Positions 1 to 7,106 of a stretch of DNA of 42,964 bases are shown in pieces. A program made the translations under genes and the position numbers. Location: positions 1 to 42,964 of the forward strand of contig JAHJTL010000038.1 in assembly GCA_018829775.1 (NCBI GenBank), given 5' to 3'. Source of the DNA: Chloroflexota bacterium (lineage in GTDB: Bacteria; Chloroflexota; Dehalococcoidia; Dehalococcoidales; RBG-16-60-22). The notes under the pieces were generated by a model, which ran no database searches, was not told where the DNA came from, and was given only the letters and a program-made list of their open reading frames with translations. Position 1 is the stretch's first letter; every line of letters starts with the position of its first letter.

Positions 1-282
1 ATCTGCGGAATGATCGAGGAGGAGGAAGGATTCCGAAACCTGCTGGAGATTCTGACGGTAGATGGGATGGACTTTTTCAAGTTCGGTGTACATGACATTT
101 CTCTGGACATGAAAGTGCCGGGTCAGTTCGACCATCCGAAGGTCAAACGAGCCATCGAAAGGGCAACTGAGCAGATACATACTGTGGGTAAAATGGTGAC
201 TGACGACGTGATGTGGGAGGGCACCGTATCGGACCTGTTCCTGAATGCAGCTAGAACATTCGCGGTCAAGGACAGGGGCTGA
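1..282 (+). CDS. HpcH/HpaI-family aldolase, C-terminal part (5' end outside window)
   Basis: Reading is open from the first base, so this is the tail of a longer gene. The 93 visible codons match the end of the HpcH/HpaI aldolase/citrate lyase family. The sequence IEEEEGFRNLLEIL is the segment carrying the metal-binding Glu region. It is followed by a variant of the family's G-x-D-L loop (FKFGVHDISLDM) and by the motif DHPKVKRAIERA. Relatives cleave or form 2-oxo acids with a divalent metal, for example 2,4-dihydroxyhept-2-ene-dioate aldolase. Substrate cannot be told from this fragment. An internal ATG at 10 is not a likely start because homology continues through it. The gene ends about 50 bases before an IS-like scar. 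Confidence 0.7.
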   Translation: MCGMIEEEEGFRNLLEILTVDGMDFFKFGVHDISLDMKVPGQFDHPKVKRAIERATEQIHTVGKMVTDDVMWEGTVSDLFLNAARTFAVKDRG

Positions 283-335
283 AATTAGAAAAGTTAACAA
301 TTCAAGCAATTGTTATCTTATACTAACATTATAAC

Positions 336-361
336 TGGACTCCTTTTCGGGGGGCAGGTCA
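336..361 (-). mobile_element. Remnant of an IS3-family-like terminal inverted repeat
   Basis: Read on the minus strand this stretch starts TGACCTGCCCCCC and ends GGAGTCCA, the form typical of IS3-family insertion-sequence ends. No transposase or partner end is visible: the aldolase gene stops only about 50 bases away. If real, it is a relic left after deletion. The call rests on resemblance of the end sequence alone. Confidence 0.4.
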
Positions 362-412
362 GCTGCTGACAAATTTCAAGACCGTCACCATAGGCCACTC
401 GGACACCCCTCC
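362..412 (-). pseudogene. Truncated tRNA-Ser(UGA) gene, 5' half only
   Basis: On the minus strand the sequence opens with an acceptor strand GGAGGGG, then TG, a serine-type D arm (TCCGAGTGGCC...) and an anticodon region CTTGAAA with anticodon TGA at 378-376. The 3' side of the anticodon stem pairs poorly. The long variable arm, T arm (GGTTCGA) and 3' acceptor strand are absent; instead the IS-like end follows. It therefore looks like a tRNA-Ser gene cut in the anticodon arm. A promoter still sits in front of it. An intact serine UGA tRNA must exist elsewhere in the genome if this reading is right. Confidence 0.55.
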
Positions 413-424
413 GGACTAGAAAGT

Positions 425-453
425 ATTATACTAGAGAAGGAGGGGGATTTCTA
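425..453 (-). promoter_or_regulatory. Promoter of the truncated tRNA-Ser gene
   Basis: The minus strand has a perfect -10 TATAAT (430-425) and a -35-like TAGAAA (453-448) at 17-base spacing. The predicted start lies about 5 bases before the tRNA-like sequence. The same two hexamers at the same spacing precede dnaX. Confidence 0.5.
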
Positions 454-551
454 TTTAAAGCAAGTCAAGTTGGTGATTTAATAACTAAGGGGACTTCCAA
501 ACCCATAGTCCATAATAGATTGAACCAAGTCGTTTCCGCTATACTAGAGGT

Positions 552-1481
552 ATGATTCCGTTAGAGAAACATAAGGGTGAATGTGCTTCTGTTTATAGCG
601 GCTTATACAAACGTTGGGAGGATTTTAATACACCGATATACAAGGCTAATAAGGAAGGAATTCGATCAGTGTCAGAATTCCAACAAGCCATTAATAACCT
701 ACGATATGCGGAAAAACTAGATCCGAAAATACCAGAATTTGTTTATAGGGGAGAAGGAAAAACATATAAGACATATCTACAGCCAGTAATTATTAGAAGA
801 TGTCATAACCTCTCACCACTAAAAAAGGGTAATCATATCACATCTAAAGAAGTCAACGAGATTTACAGATTTCAAAGGTCTAATACTGGTAAATCATTCG
901 CGAAGTACATATCTGAGGAAGCGGTAGATTGGGCACATCTCACCCAACACTACTGGGAAGAAGGAGACTACTTAACTAGGTTATTAGATGTAACTAAAAA
1001 TGAGTTGGTCGCTTTGTATTTTGCATGTTATAACAAGAAGTACTTTGATCAAGATGGGTGGGTTTTCATATTCCCCAGAGACTCATATAGGCCACAAACA
1101 AAACCGCTTGACAGTATTACTTGGAAAGACATCGAACAAGGTATACCGAACTCTTATTTTGAATTGTATGAGGATAATGAGAAACAAGAACTGCCTCATA
1201 ATGTGCCCGTTCTATATGAGCCTATTGCATCCCCCAAGTTGGTTGATGTTGATAAACGGTTAAAGGCGCGGTTAGGTGCATTTATTTGGTGGCATCCTTT
1301 AGTAGAGTTAAATAAGCAGAGTTACTTTTGTGTTCTGATTTGCGGCGAGGCGAAGAAACAAATAAAAAAAGAATTATTTCAACAATTCAATATATATAAT
1401 GGCTCTCTATTCCCAAGAAATAGCGCATTAATTAATCATCTAGAAAAAACTATTTGTTGGATAAGATACCATTTAAACTAG
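552..1481 (+). CDS. FRG domain-containing protein
   Basis: A 309-residue protein of the FRG-domain family, named for a conserved Phe-x-x-Arg-Gly element. Here that is FVYRG at residues 63-67, followed by the second signature LTRLLDVTKNELVALYFA at about 141-158. FRG proteins are widespread in bacteria, often strain-variable and near mobile or defence genes; their biochemical role is not established. Codon and base use are clearly AT-richer than in serS or lysS next door, which suggests recent acquisition. It has no operon partner and stands between a broken tRNA-Ser/IS scar and serS. A TATACT box ends six bases before the ATG, so the mRNA may be leaderless, although AGAGG just before the start could also act as a weak ribosome site. 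Confidence 0.8.
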   Translation: MIPLEKHKGECASVYSGLYKRWEDFNTPIYKANKEGIRSVSEFQQAINNLRYAEKLDPKIPEFVYRGEGKTYKTYLQPVIIRRCHNLSPLKKGNHITSKEVNEIYRFQRSNTGKSFAKYISEEAVDWAHLTQHYWEEGDYLTRLLDVTKNELVALYFACYNKKYFDQDGWVFIFPRDSYRPQTKPLDSITWKDIEQGIPNSYFELYEDNEKQELPHNVPVLYEPIASPKLVDVDKRLKARLGAFIWWHPLVELNKQSYFCVLICGEAKKQIKKELFQQFNIYNGSLFPRNSALINHLEKTICWIRYHLN

Positions 1482-1511
1482 TTTGGTTATAATTATTCTT
1501 TTCCTCAAGGA

Positions 1512-1536
1512 AACAGCGGTGTAGTGAACCGCTGTT
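1512..1536 (-). terminator. Hairpin at the 3' end of serS
   Basis: A perfect 9-bp inverted repeat (AACAGCGGT / ACCGCTGTT) with a 7-base loop lies between the convergent FRG and serS genes. On the minus strand a second small hairpin (TTTCC/GGAAA) follows immediately. The U-tract is weak, so termination is possible but not certain. Confidence 0.4.
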
Positions 1537-1548
1537 CAAAATAGGTAG

Positions 1549-2796
1549 CTATCTGATCACCTTCTCCCCCACCATCGGCTGCAGCACCTCTGGCACCAGA
1601 ATGGTGCCGTCTTTCTGCTGGTAGTTCTCCATGACGGCTATCATTATCCGCGGCAGGGCCAGGCCGGAGCCGTTCAACGTGTGGACGAACTGGGGTTTGG
1701 AGTCGGGGGTGGGGCGGTAGCGGATACTGGCTCTACGTGCCTGGAAATCGGTGCAGTTGGAGCAGGAGCTGACCTCAAGCCATTCCCCGCAGCCGGGGGC
1801 CCAGACCTCGATGTCATAGGACTTGGCCGAGGCGAAGCCGAGCTCCGATGTATTGAGCATGGAGACGCGGTAGGGCAATTCCAGCTGCCGGCAGACCTCC
1901 TCGGCGTCAACGACCATTTTCTCCAGCTCGTCGTAAGATGCCTCCGGCTCGGTGAACTTGTAAAGCTCCACCTTGTCGAACTGGTGGCCGCGCTTGATGC
2001 CGCGCGTGTCCTTCCCCGCCGACATCTTCTCCCGCCTGAAGCAGGCGGTGTAGGCAACGTAATTAAAGGGCAGAGTACCCGAAGGGATAATCTCTTCGCG
2101 GTGGAGATTTGTCAGAGGCACCTCCGCCGTGGGCACGAACCAGAAATCATCCTCAGGGTCGTGGTAGAGGTTATCGGCAAACTTGGGCAGCTGGCTTGAG
2201 CCGATGAGGCACTCGCGTCTCACCATGAACGGCGGGTAAATCTCATGATAGCCATGTTTCCCCGTATGGAGGTCAACCATGAACCAGATGAGGGCGCGTT
2301 GGAGTCGGGCACCCAGACCTTTGAGCACGTAGAATCTTGTCCCCGACAGCTTCACGCCGCGCTCAAAGTCTATGATGTCCAGCGTTTCACCGAGCTTCCA
2401 GTGGGGAGCGGGGGTAAAGCCGAACTTTTTCGGCTCTCCCCACGTCCGCACCGCCACGTTGTCTTCTTCGCCTTTGCCGACCGGCACGGAGGGGTGGGGA
2501 ACGTTGGGCACCTGCAATAGCAGGTCCTCAAGCTGGCCATCCAAGCCCTTCACCTCTTCCTCAAGGTCGCGTACAGTGGCACGCAGGTCGCGCGCACCCT
2601 CGGCGGACTCTTTATCCGTTTTTCTTTCCCTGGCGGCTTCCTTGCGGGTGTGTCTGAGGTTCTCCAGTTCGAGTATTTTCTGCCGGCGCTCAGCGTCAAG
2701 TTTAAGTATATCGTCAATGGGGGCGCTGTCCTGGCGGTTTTTCAGCGCTTCCTCAACGGTCTTGGTATTTTCACGGATAAATCTCAGGTCAAGCAT
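1549..2796 (-). CDS. serS: Seryl-tRNA synthetase
   Basis: A 415-residue class II synthetase that charges tRNA-Ser (and tRNA-Sec where present). The N-terminal MLDLRFIRENTKTVEEAL and the Lys/Arg/Glu-rich residues to about 105 form the long antiparallel coiled-coil arm that grips the tRNA-Ser variable arm. The catalytic core shows motif 2 (CFRREKMSAGKDTRGIKRGHQF, about residues 251-272) and motif 3 (NGSGLALPRIMIAVMENYQ) near the C-terminus. Length is normal. The start ATG has GAGGAAA just upstream. lysS lies upstream in the same direction, separated by two GC-rich palindromes, so the two may be separate transcripts. The broken tRNA-Ser gene close downstream is a notable neighbour. Confidence 0.97.
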   Translation of the reverse strand: MLDLRFIRENTKTVEEALKNRQDSAPIDDILKLDAERRQKILELENLRHTRKEAARERKTDKESAEGARDLRATVRDLEEEVKGLDGQLEDLLLQVPNVPHPSVPVGKGEEDNVAVRTWGEPKKFGFTPAPHWKLGETLDIIDFERGVKLSGTRFYVLKGLGARLQRALIWFMVDLHTGKHGYHEIYPPFMVRRECLIGSSQLPKFADNLYHDPEDDFWFVPTAEVPLTNLHREEIIPSGTLPFNYVAYTACFRREKMSAGKDTRGIKRGHQFDKVELYKFTEPEASYDELEKMVVDAEEVCRQLELPYRVSMLNTSELGFASAKSYDIEVWAPGCGEWLEVSSCSNCTDFQARRASIRYRPTPDSKPQFVHTLNGSGLALPRIMIAVMENYQQKDGTILVPEVLQPMVGEKVIR

Positions 2797-2841
2797 GGAT
2801 TTCCTCTTCAGTTACGATTATTGTCATCCTCACCCCTTTTG

Positions 2842-2869
2842 TCCCCCTCTCCTTTGAAGGAGAGGGGGA
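2842..2869. repeat. GC-rich palindrome (REP-like or terminator) between lysS and serS
   Basis: A near-perfect palindrome: arms TCCCCCTCTCCTT and AAGGAGAGGGGGA around a TG centre. Such short extragenic palindromes are often dispersed in bacterial genomes. No U-tract follows on the minus strand, so a pure terminator role is less obvious. Confidence 0.6.
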
Positions 2870-2880
2870 ATGGTTACATA

Positions 2881-2899
2881 AGAGGGGCTTCGCCCCTCT
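2881..2899 (-). terminator. Second palindrome downstream of lysS
   Basis: AGAGGGG and CCCCTCT arms close a five-base CTTCG loop 11 bases from the first palindrome. It lies about 20 bases past the lysS stop codon and may end or stabilise that transcript. There is no clear U-run. Confidence 0.4.
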
Positions 2900-2919
2900 A
2901 GAACTCCCTTTCAATTTTA

Positions 2920-4413
2920 TTATGGTTTTTCCCTGAGCTGCGGGAACAGGATAACCTCCCTGATTGATTGCTGGTTGGTGAGCAGCATCACCAGGCGGTC
3001 GATACCAACTCCCAGACCACCGGCCGGGGGCATGCCGTATTCCAGGGCCAGCAGGTAGTCCTCGTCAATGGTCCAGCTTTCCTCGTCTTTCTCGTGGCGC
3101 TCCTTCTTCTGCTGGACAAAGCGCTGCCGCTGCTCCTGCGGGTCATTGAGTTCAGAAAAAGCGTTGGCGATTTCCATGCCGCCGGCAAATGCTTCAAAGC
3201 GCTCCACAACGCGGTCCTCCCCGGGCTTGGTCTTGGCCAGCGGCGACATCGATACCGGGTAGTCCTTGAGGAAAGTGGGCTGGATAAGGCTCGGCTCAAC
3301 GAAGGTGGAGATAAGTTCGTCCACCAGCTTGGCCCAGTTTTTCTCCGGGTCGACCTTAAGCCCGAGGGCCTTCATTTTGTCCTTCATCCGGTCCCGCAGG
3401 CCGTCGGCGGTGGGGTACGTGACGAAGTCAATGCCGCTGTACTGCTCAACGGCTTCGCGCAGGGTGAGGCGTGGCCAGGGAGGCTTGAAGTTTATACTAT
3501 AATCGCCGTATTTAATCTTGGTAGTGCCCATCACCTTTTTGCTCACCCAGGCTACCATTTCCTCGAGCATATCCATAACGTCGTTGTAATCGGCGTAGGC
3601 CTGGTAGCTTTCCAGCATGGTAAACTCGGGGTTATGCCTGGTGGAGACGCCTTCATTACGGAAGATGCGACCCAGTTCATAGACCCTGTCCAGTCCCCCG
3701 ACGATAAGTCGCTTGAGGTGGAGTTCCGGCGCGATGCGCAGATAGAAGTCCTGGTCGAGGGCATGGTGATGGGTGACGAAGGGTCGGGCCAATGCTCCCC
3801 CGGGCGATGGCTGTAGCACCGGCGTTTCCACTTCAATAAAGTCGTGCTCGTTGAGATACTGCCGTATGGCATTGATGACCTGGCTGCGGGTCTTGAAAGT
3901 TATCTTGGTCTCCGGGTTGCTGATGAGGTCAAGGTAGCGCTGCCGATATCTCGTGTCAACATCGCTGAGGCCGTGCCACTTTTCCGGCAGCGGCTGCAAC
4001 GACTTGGCGAGCAGGGTGAACTGCTTCACGCCGACGGTCGGCTCGCCGGTCCTGGTACGGATTACCTGTCCTTGCACACCGATGAAATCACCGATATCCA
4101 GTTCCTGGAAAAGCTGGCCCTGCTCTCTGGAAAGTTTATCTATATCTTGAAAAAGCAGCTGTATCTTGCCCGAGCCGTCGTGGATATCCGCGAAAGCGCT
4201 TTTCCCCATCCGCCTGATGGCCATAATCCGCCCGGCAACGCTGACCTGCTTCTCTTCGGCCTGCCCCGCCTCGTGCTGCTCGAGCAGCGCAATAGCCTCC
4301 TGGGTGGTATGGCTGCACTGGTAGCGGTGCGGGTAGGGATTGATGCCCTGTCCACGAAGCCGTTCCAGCTTCTCACGGCGCTGCTGAGTTATGCGGTTCA
4401 GTCTGGTCGCCAT
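2920..4413 (-). CDS. lysS: Lysyl-tRNA synthetase, class II
   Basis: A 497-residue class II LysRS. Residues about 55-145 are the OB-fold anticodon-binding domain (VSVAGRIMAIRRMGKSAF...). The catalytic domain has motif 2 (ELGRIFRNEGVSTRHNPEFT, about 246-265) and motif 3 (GGLGVGIDRLVMLLT) near the C-terminus. The enzyme attaches lysine to tRNA-Lys using ATP in the cytoplasm. Length and domain order are standard. The start is preceded by AGGTG. Its promoter carries an extended -10 (TGCTATACT). serS is downstream in the same orientation. Confidence 0.97.
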   Translation of the reverse strand: MATRLNRITQQRREKLERLRGQGINPYPHRYQCSHTTQEAIALLEQHEAGQAEEKQVSVAGRIMAIRRMGKSAFADIHDGSGKIQLLFQDIDKLSREQGQLFQELDIGDFIGVQGQVIRTRTGEPTVGVKQFTLLAKSLQPLPEKWHGLSDVDTRYRQRYLDLISNPETKITFKTRSQVINAIRQYLNEHDFIEVETPVLQPSPGGALARPFVTHHHALDQDFYLRIAPELHLKRLIVGGLDRVYELGRIFRNEGVSTRHNPEFTMLESYQAYADYNDVMDMLEEMVAWVSKKVMGTTKIKYGDYSINFKPPWPRLTLREAVEQYSGIDFVTYPTADGLRDRMKDKMKALGLKVDPEKNWAKLVDELISTFVEPSLIQPTFLKDYPVSMSPLAKTKPGEDRVVERFEAFAGGMEIANAFSELNDPQEQRQRFVQQKKERHEKDEESWTIDEDYLLALEYGMPPAGGLGVGIDRLVMLLTNQQSIREVILFPQLREKP

Positions 4414-4473
4414 TTCTGCACCTATAAGACAGTCAGTTTCGAATCAAACGAGTGTGTATCCATTTTCCATCAC

Positions 4474-4502
4474 AGTATAGCACAGCCAGTATTAGCCCTG
4501 AA
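4474..4502 (-). promoter_or_regulatory. Promoter of lysS
   Basis: The minus strand carries -10 TATACT (4479-4474) with a TGC extension, and a weak -35 TTCAGG at 17 bases. The string CTGTGCTATACT recurs upstream of ligA, so this extended -10 form is used at least twice here. Confidence 0.5.
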
Positions 4503-4669
4503 ATAGAGGCGGGTGAGGGAATACCTCAAGCCCGCCTTACTTATTACAGGATTCAGCTTGACAGGACGAAGTCAGCCTAGTAAAGTTTCTATAACTCAGG
4601 TGTGCCATAATCGCTGACGACGCACAATAAAAAGTCTTTAAAACGGAGGAAAATAAGGAGGTTCAGGAA

Positions 4670-4993
4670 ATGCTTTATGAACTAAGGGTCTATGAGATTA
4701 TTCCGCTTAGAATGAAGGACATCAATGACCGATTTGCGAGGCATACCACGAGAATCTGGGAGAGGATAGGTATTCGCCCCGTAGGTTTCTGGGAGAACGT
4801 AATAGGTCCAAGCAACACACTGACTTATATCCTTGCCTGGGAGAGCCTCAAAGAACGCCAGGAAAAGTGGGATGCTTTTGTAAGTGACCCCGAATGGCTC
4901 AAGGTGATGGAAGAAACACATAAAAATGGATCGATAGTCCTTAAAAGTACCAACACGATTATGCGGCCAACATCCTACTCACCCATGCAGTAA
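4670..4993 (+). CDS. NIPSNAP family protein
   Basis: A 107-residue protein with the NIPSNAP/dimeric alpha-beta barrel pattern: MLYELRVYEI at the start, RFARHTTRIWERIGIRPVGFWE in the first helix-strand unit, and the family-like TLTYILAWESLKERQEKWDAF followed by DPEWLKV. Bacterial members are small cytoplasmic proteins of uncertain function, often beside catabolic enzymes. The start is supported by AGGAGG eight bases upstream. It stands alone, divergent from lysS, with non-coding or weakly coding DNA after it. No catalytic role can be assigned. Confidence 0.85.
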   Translation: MLYELRVYEIIPLRMKDINDRFARHTTRIWERIGIRPVGFWENVIGPSNTLTYILAWESLKERQEKWDAFVSDPEWLKVMEETHKNGSIVLKSTNTIMRPTSYSPMQ

Positions 4994-5222
4994 TCTGAGG
5001 TTCTATAAAGCCTTGTATTGTGACGTAATGTCGAGTACAGTAATGCAGAGCACTTTCTAACGCATCCGTCCCTATTTACCACGCACAAATCTGACGTGCT
5101 ATACCCCTCACTTGACCAGTATCATTACTGACACATTCCATACCCCTATTTTGCCACTGTACAGGCCTCTGGAAGCCTCAAAACAGGCTGTGGCATTGAC
5201 ATAGCTATACAAGATACAACAC

Positions 5223-5231
5223 TGATATAAT
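5223..5231 (+). promoter_or_regulatory. Extended -10 promoter of the zinc-ribbon gene
   Basis: TGATATAAT is a perfect extended -10. Its last base lies six bases before the GTG at 5238, so transcription should begin on or next to the start codon. A TTGACA at 5196 is too far away (24 bases) to pair with it normally. Confidence 0.5.
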
Positions 5232-5237
5232 GACAAC

Positions 5238-5402
5238 GTGCTAGATAATCAAGAAAAGCAGCATTTTTCAAGTAGATGCAAGGCCTGTAATACAATGATT
5301 GCTTGGCCTTATACAAAGCCAATTCCGAAAATATGGATATGCCACCTCTGTGGTAGAAAAAACTACTCGAAGCCCAAACCCGCTAAAAAGAATAAACCTT
5401 AG
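5238..5402 (+). CDS. Small double-CxxC zinc-ribbon protein
   Basis: A 54-codon reading frame starting at GTG. It encodes two CxxC knuckles, CKAC (residues 14-17) and CHLC (35-38), 17 residues apart, then a Lys/Pro-rich basic tail (KNYSKPKPAKKNKP). The pattern is that of a zinc ribbon, and the basic tail suggests nucleic-acid or ribosome contact. No full-length homologue is recognised. The first ATG in frame would remove the first knuckle, so the GTG is preferred. It is backed by the extended -10 just upstream, although there is no Shine-Dalgarno site. It could still be chance. Confidence 0.45.
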   Translation: MLDNQEKQHFSSRCKACNTMIAWPYTKPIPKIWICHLCGRKNYSKPKPAKKNKP

Positions 5403-5518
5403 AGCAAGATAGTAGGTTTAACCCTCACGCCACGCCCGCAATTCCAGAATATTTTCTGCCATATTTACCATAAAAGGCCATTCCAGAATTCTGGTAAAGG
5501 GTTGAGTGTCGCGGCAGA

Positions 5519-6283
5519 TTATTTCATCTGCTCCCGCAGCGTATCCAGCCAGGCGGCCGACTTAACTTCCCGTTCCAGGAGGTATTTGAGGTAATTGCTG
5601 ATTACTCGATTCAGCTCCCGGGAAAGCCCGGCATCTATTTTCAGACGGTCGACCGCGCTATAGTCGCTGTCCTGAAGAAGGCGCAATACCTTCTGCGCAT
5701 TGACGGAAAGCGGGTAGCTTGACGGATGGTTTACAGCGCAGTCCGGGCACAGCATACCACCGGAACCGGGGCTGAACGAGTTGTCCACCGGTTCCAGCGG
5801 TTTCTGGCAGGAAACGCACTGCTGAAGTTGAGGTCGGTAGCCGACTTCATCGAGGAGATGTAGTTCAAAATAGCGCAATGCCAGGTCTCTATTGCCTGTC
5901 AGACATAGCTGCTCCATTGTTGCCCGCAGTAGCTGGAACAGGGCTAAGTTTTCAACGCTGTCGGCGGTAAACTGGTTGACCAGTTCAATGGCGTAGAGCC
6001 CGCAGGAGGTGAGCCAGAGGTCGCTTTTCAGGGGCAGGAAGCCGTTGATGGTCTGGCTGCCGATGATGGTATCCAGATTGCGCCCTCTGGCCAGTGAAAC
6101 CTGGCTGTAGGTAAGGAGCTCCAGGTGTCCAGCCATCTTGCTCTTTGTTTTGCGGACGCTTTTGGCAAAAGCCTGTATCTTGCCGAGGTGCGGCGTGTAG
6201 AGGGTGAAAATGACATCGGCCTCCCCCAGCTTGGTCTTTTTGATGATGATGGCTTCTGTCTGATAGGTACGCGACTTTGACAT
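5519..6283 (-). CDS. recO: DNA repair protein RecO
   Basis: A 254-residue RecO. The N-terminal OB fold (YQTEAIIIKKTKLGEADVIFTLYT, residues 8-31) leads into an all-helical middle. A zinc finger follows: CVSC at about 157-160 and CPDC at about 181-184. RecO, with RecR and RecF, loads RecA onto SSB-coated single-stranded DNA and anneals complementary strands. recR lies nearby in the same direction, with two genes between. The methyltransferase stop codon is 9 bases before this start, so the two are probably co-transcribed. Confidence 0.95.
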   Translation of the reverse strand: MSKSRTYQTEAIIIKKTKLGEADVIFTLYTPHLGKIQAFAKSVRKTKSKMAGHLELLTYSQVSLARGRNLDTIIGSQTINGFLPLKSDLWLTSCGLYAIELVNQFTADSVENLALFQLLRATMEQLCLTGNRDLALRYFELHLLDEVGYRPQLQQCVSCQKPLEPVDNSFSPGSGGMLCPDCAVNHPSSYPLSVNAQKVLRLLQDSDYSAVDRLKIDAGLSRELNRVISNYLKYLLEREVKSAAWLDTLREQMK

Positions 6284-6292
6284 TCCAACACT

Positions 6293-6940
6293 CTACCCGG
6301 GTTTCCGTGCCAGAATATATAGAAGGACGTGAGTGTGTGGACCTTCTCCGTGGTTCTCCGTATCTTCGGCGATTCCTGACTCAATTATCTGAAAATCTTT
6401 AAAATAATCGCGCAGTTCGGCTTCGGCAAAGTAATGCACCGGTCTTCCTGGTCGGCTTTCAAAGGTGTTTTTTTCCACTTCCTGGCCCTTGCCAAAGCTC
6501 GGCTCTTTTTCCGAGAAAACAACGAAGAACAGTAATCCGTCGTCTCTTACTTTATCGGCGCACTGCTTTAAACATAATTTTCTCTCTTTCTCACGGAAAA
6601 GATGCAGGACATTATAGCAGTATATGGCATCGTATTGCTCAGGAGCGAAGGACATGTCCAGGGCGGAGCCGCTGCGAGTCCTGGTCTGCGGGTCGTATTC
6701 CCTGGCCATTTCAGAGGCGACCTCTGATATTTCAATGCCGGTAACATCAAAGCCGGATTCCGAAAAAAGTTTTGTATTTCGTCCGTATCCAGAACCGGGA
6801 ACCAGAATCCTTTGCACTCCATTTTTGCGAAATATCTCTACTGCACGCGCGGCGGTCTGGCTCGGTGATGTGCCCCACACATAGCCCTCGTCCTGAAACC
6901 GCTTATCCCAGTAAGTTTTCTTATCCATAATTGAATTCAT
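6293..6940 (-). CDS. Class I SAM-dependent methyltransferase
   Basis: A 215-residue Rossmann methyltransferase. The N-terminal YWDKRFQDEGYVWGTSPSQTA is typical of the TehB/thiol-methyltransferase-like group. Motif I is ILVPGSGYGRNTKLFSESGF (about 45-64), with the acidic ribose-binding residue in VTGIEIS, and motif IV is YDAIYCYNVLHLF. Substrate is unknown; relatives methylate small molecules or metalloids. AAGGAAG precedes the ATG. recO follows 9 bases downstream. A copy of the recR 3' end lies upstream at about 7033-7077, so before the TPR insertion this gene probably followed recR directly. Confidence 0.85.
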   Translation of the reverse strand: MNSIMDKKTYWDKRFQDEGYVWGTSPSQTAARAVEIFRKNGVQRILVPGSGYGRNTKLFSESGFDVTGIEISEVASEMAREYDPQTRTRSGSALDMSFAPEQYDAIYCYNVLHLFREKERKLCLKQCADKVRDDGLLFFVVFSEKEPSFGKGQEVEKNTFESRPGRPVHYFAEAELRDYFKDFQIIESGIAEDTENHGEGPHTHVLLYILARKPG

Positions 6941-7032
6941 ATCTTCCTTGAAGGTAAAAATTATGATATTAGTATGAAATCATAAGAAGAATGCAATTTG
7001 TTGTAAGTCGCGTACCGTTGTTAAGCCAAACC

Positions 7033-7077
7033 TTAAAATTCCTGCCTGCCCTCAAGGGCTCGGGTCAGGGTAACATC
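7033..7077 (-). repeat. Displaced second copy of the recR 3' end (att-like)
   Basis: On the minus strand these 45 bases encode DVTLTRALEGRQEF and a TAA stop. The true recR ends [14 protein letters not shown] with a TAG stop. The inner 22 bases (7034-7055) are identical to 7920-7941; the outer codons differ mainly at third positions. There is an in-frame stop just upstream, so this is only a tail fragment. Together the copies bracket the TPR gene like the two ends of an integrated element. Confidence 0.75.
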
Positions 7078-7106
7078 TTAAATTTTAGGTTTGTATTTGA
7101 AATTAC

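Noticed and set aside
436-452. CCCCCTCC on the minus strand as the missing tRNA-Ser 3' end
   Set aside because: It lies upstream of the 5' half, lacks a TTCGA T loop and contains the promoter spacer instead.
3844-4506. A 220-codon plus-strand frame opposite lysS, and similar long frames opposite gcvPB, dnaX and tkt
   Set aside because: High-GC third positions keep antisense frames open; the minus-strand (or sense) genes there are clear full-length enzymes.
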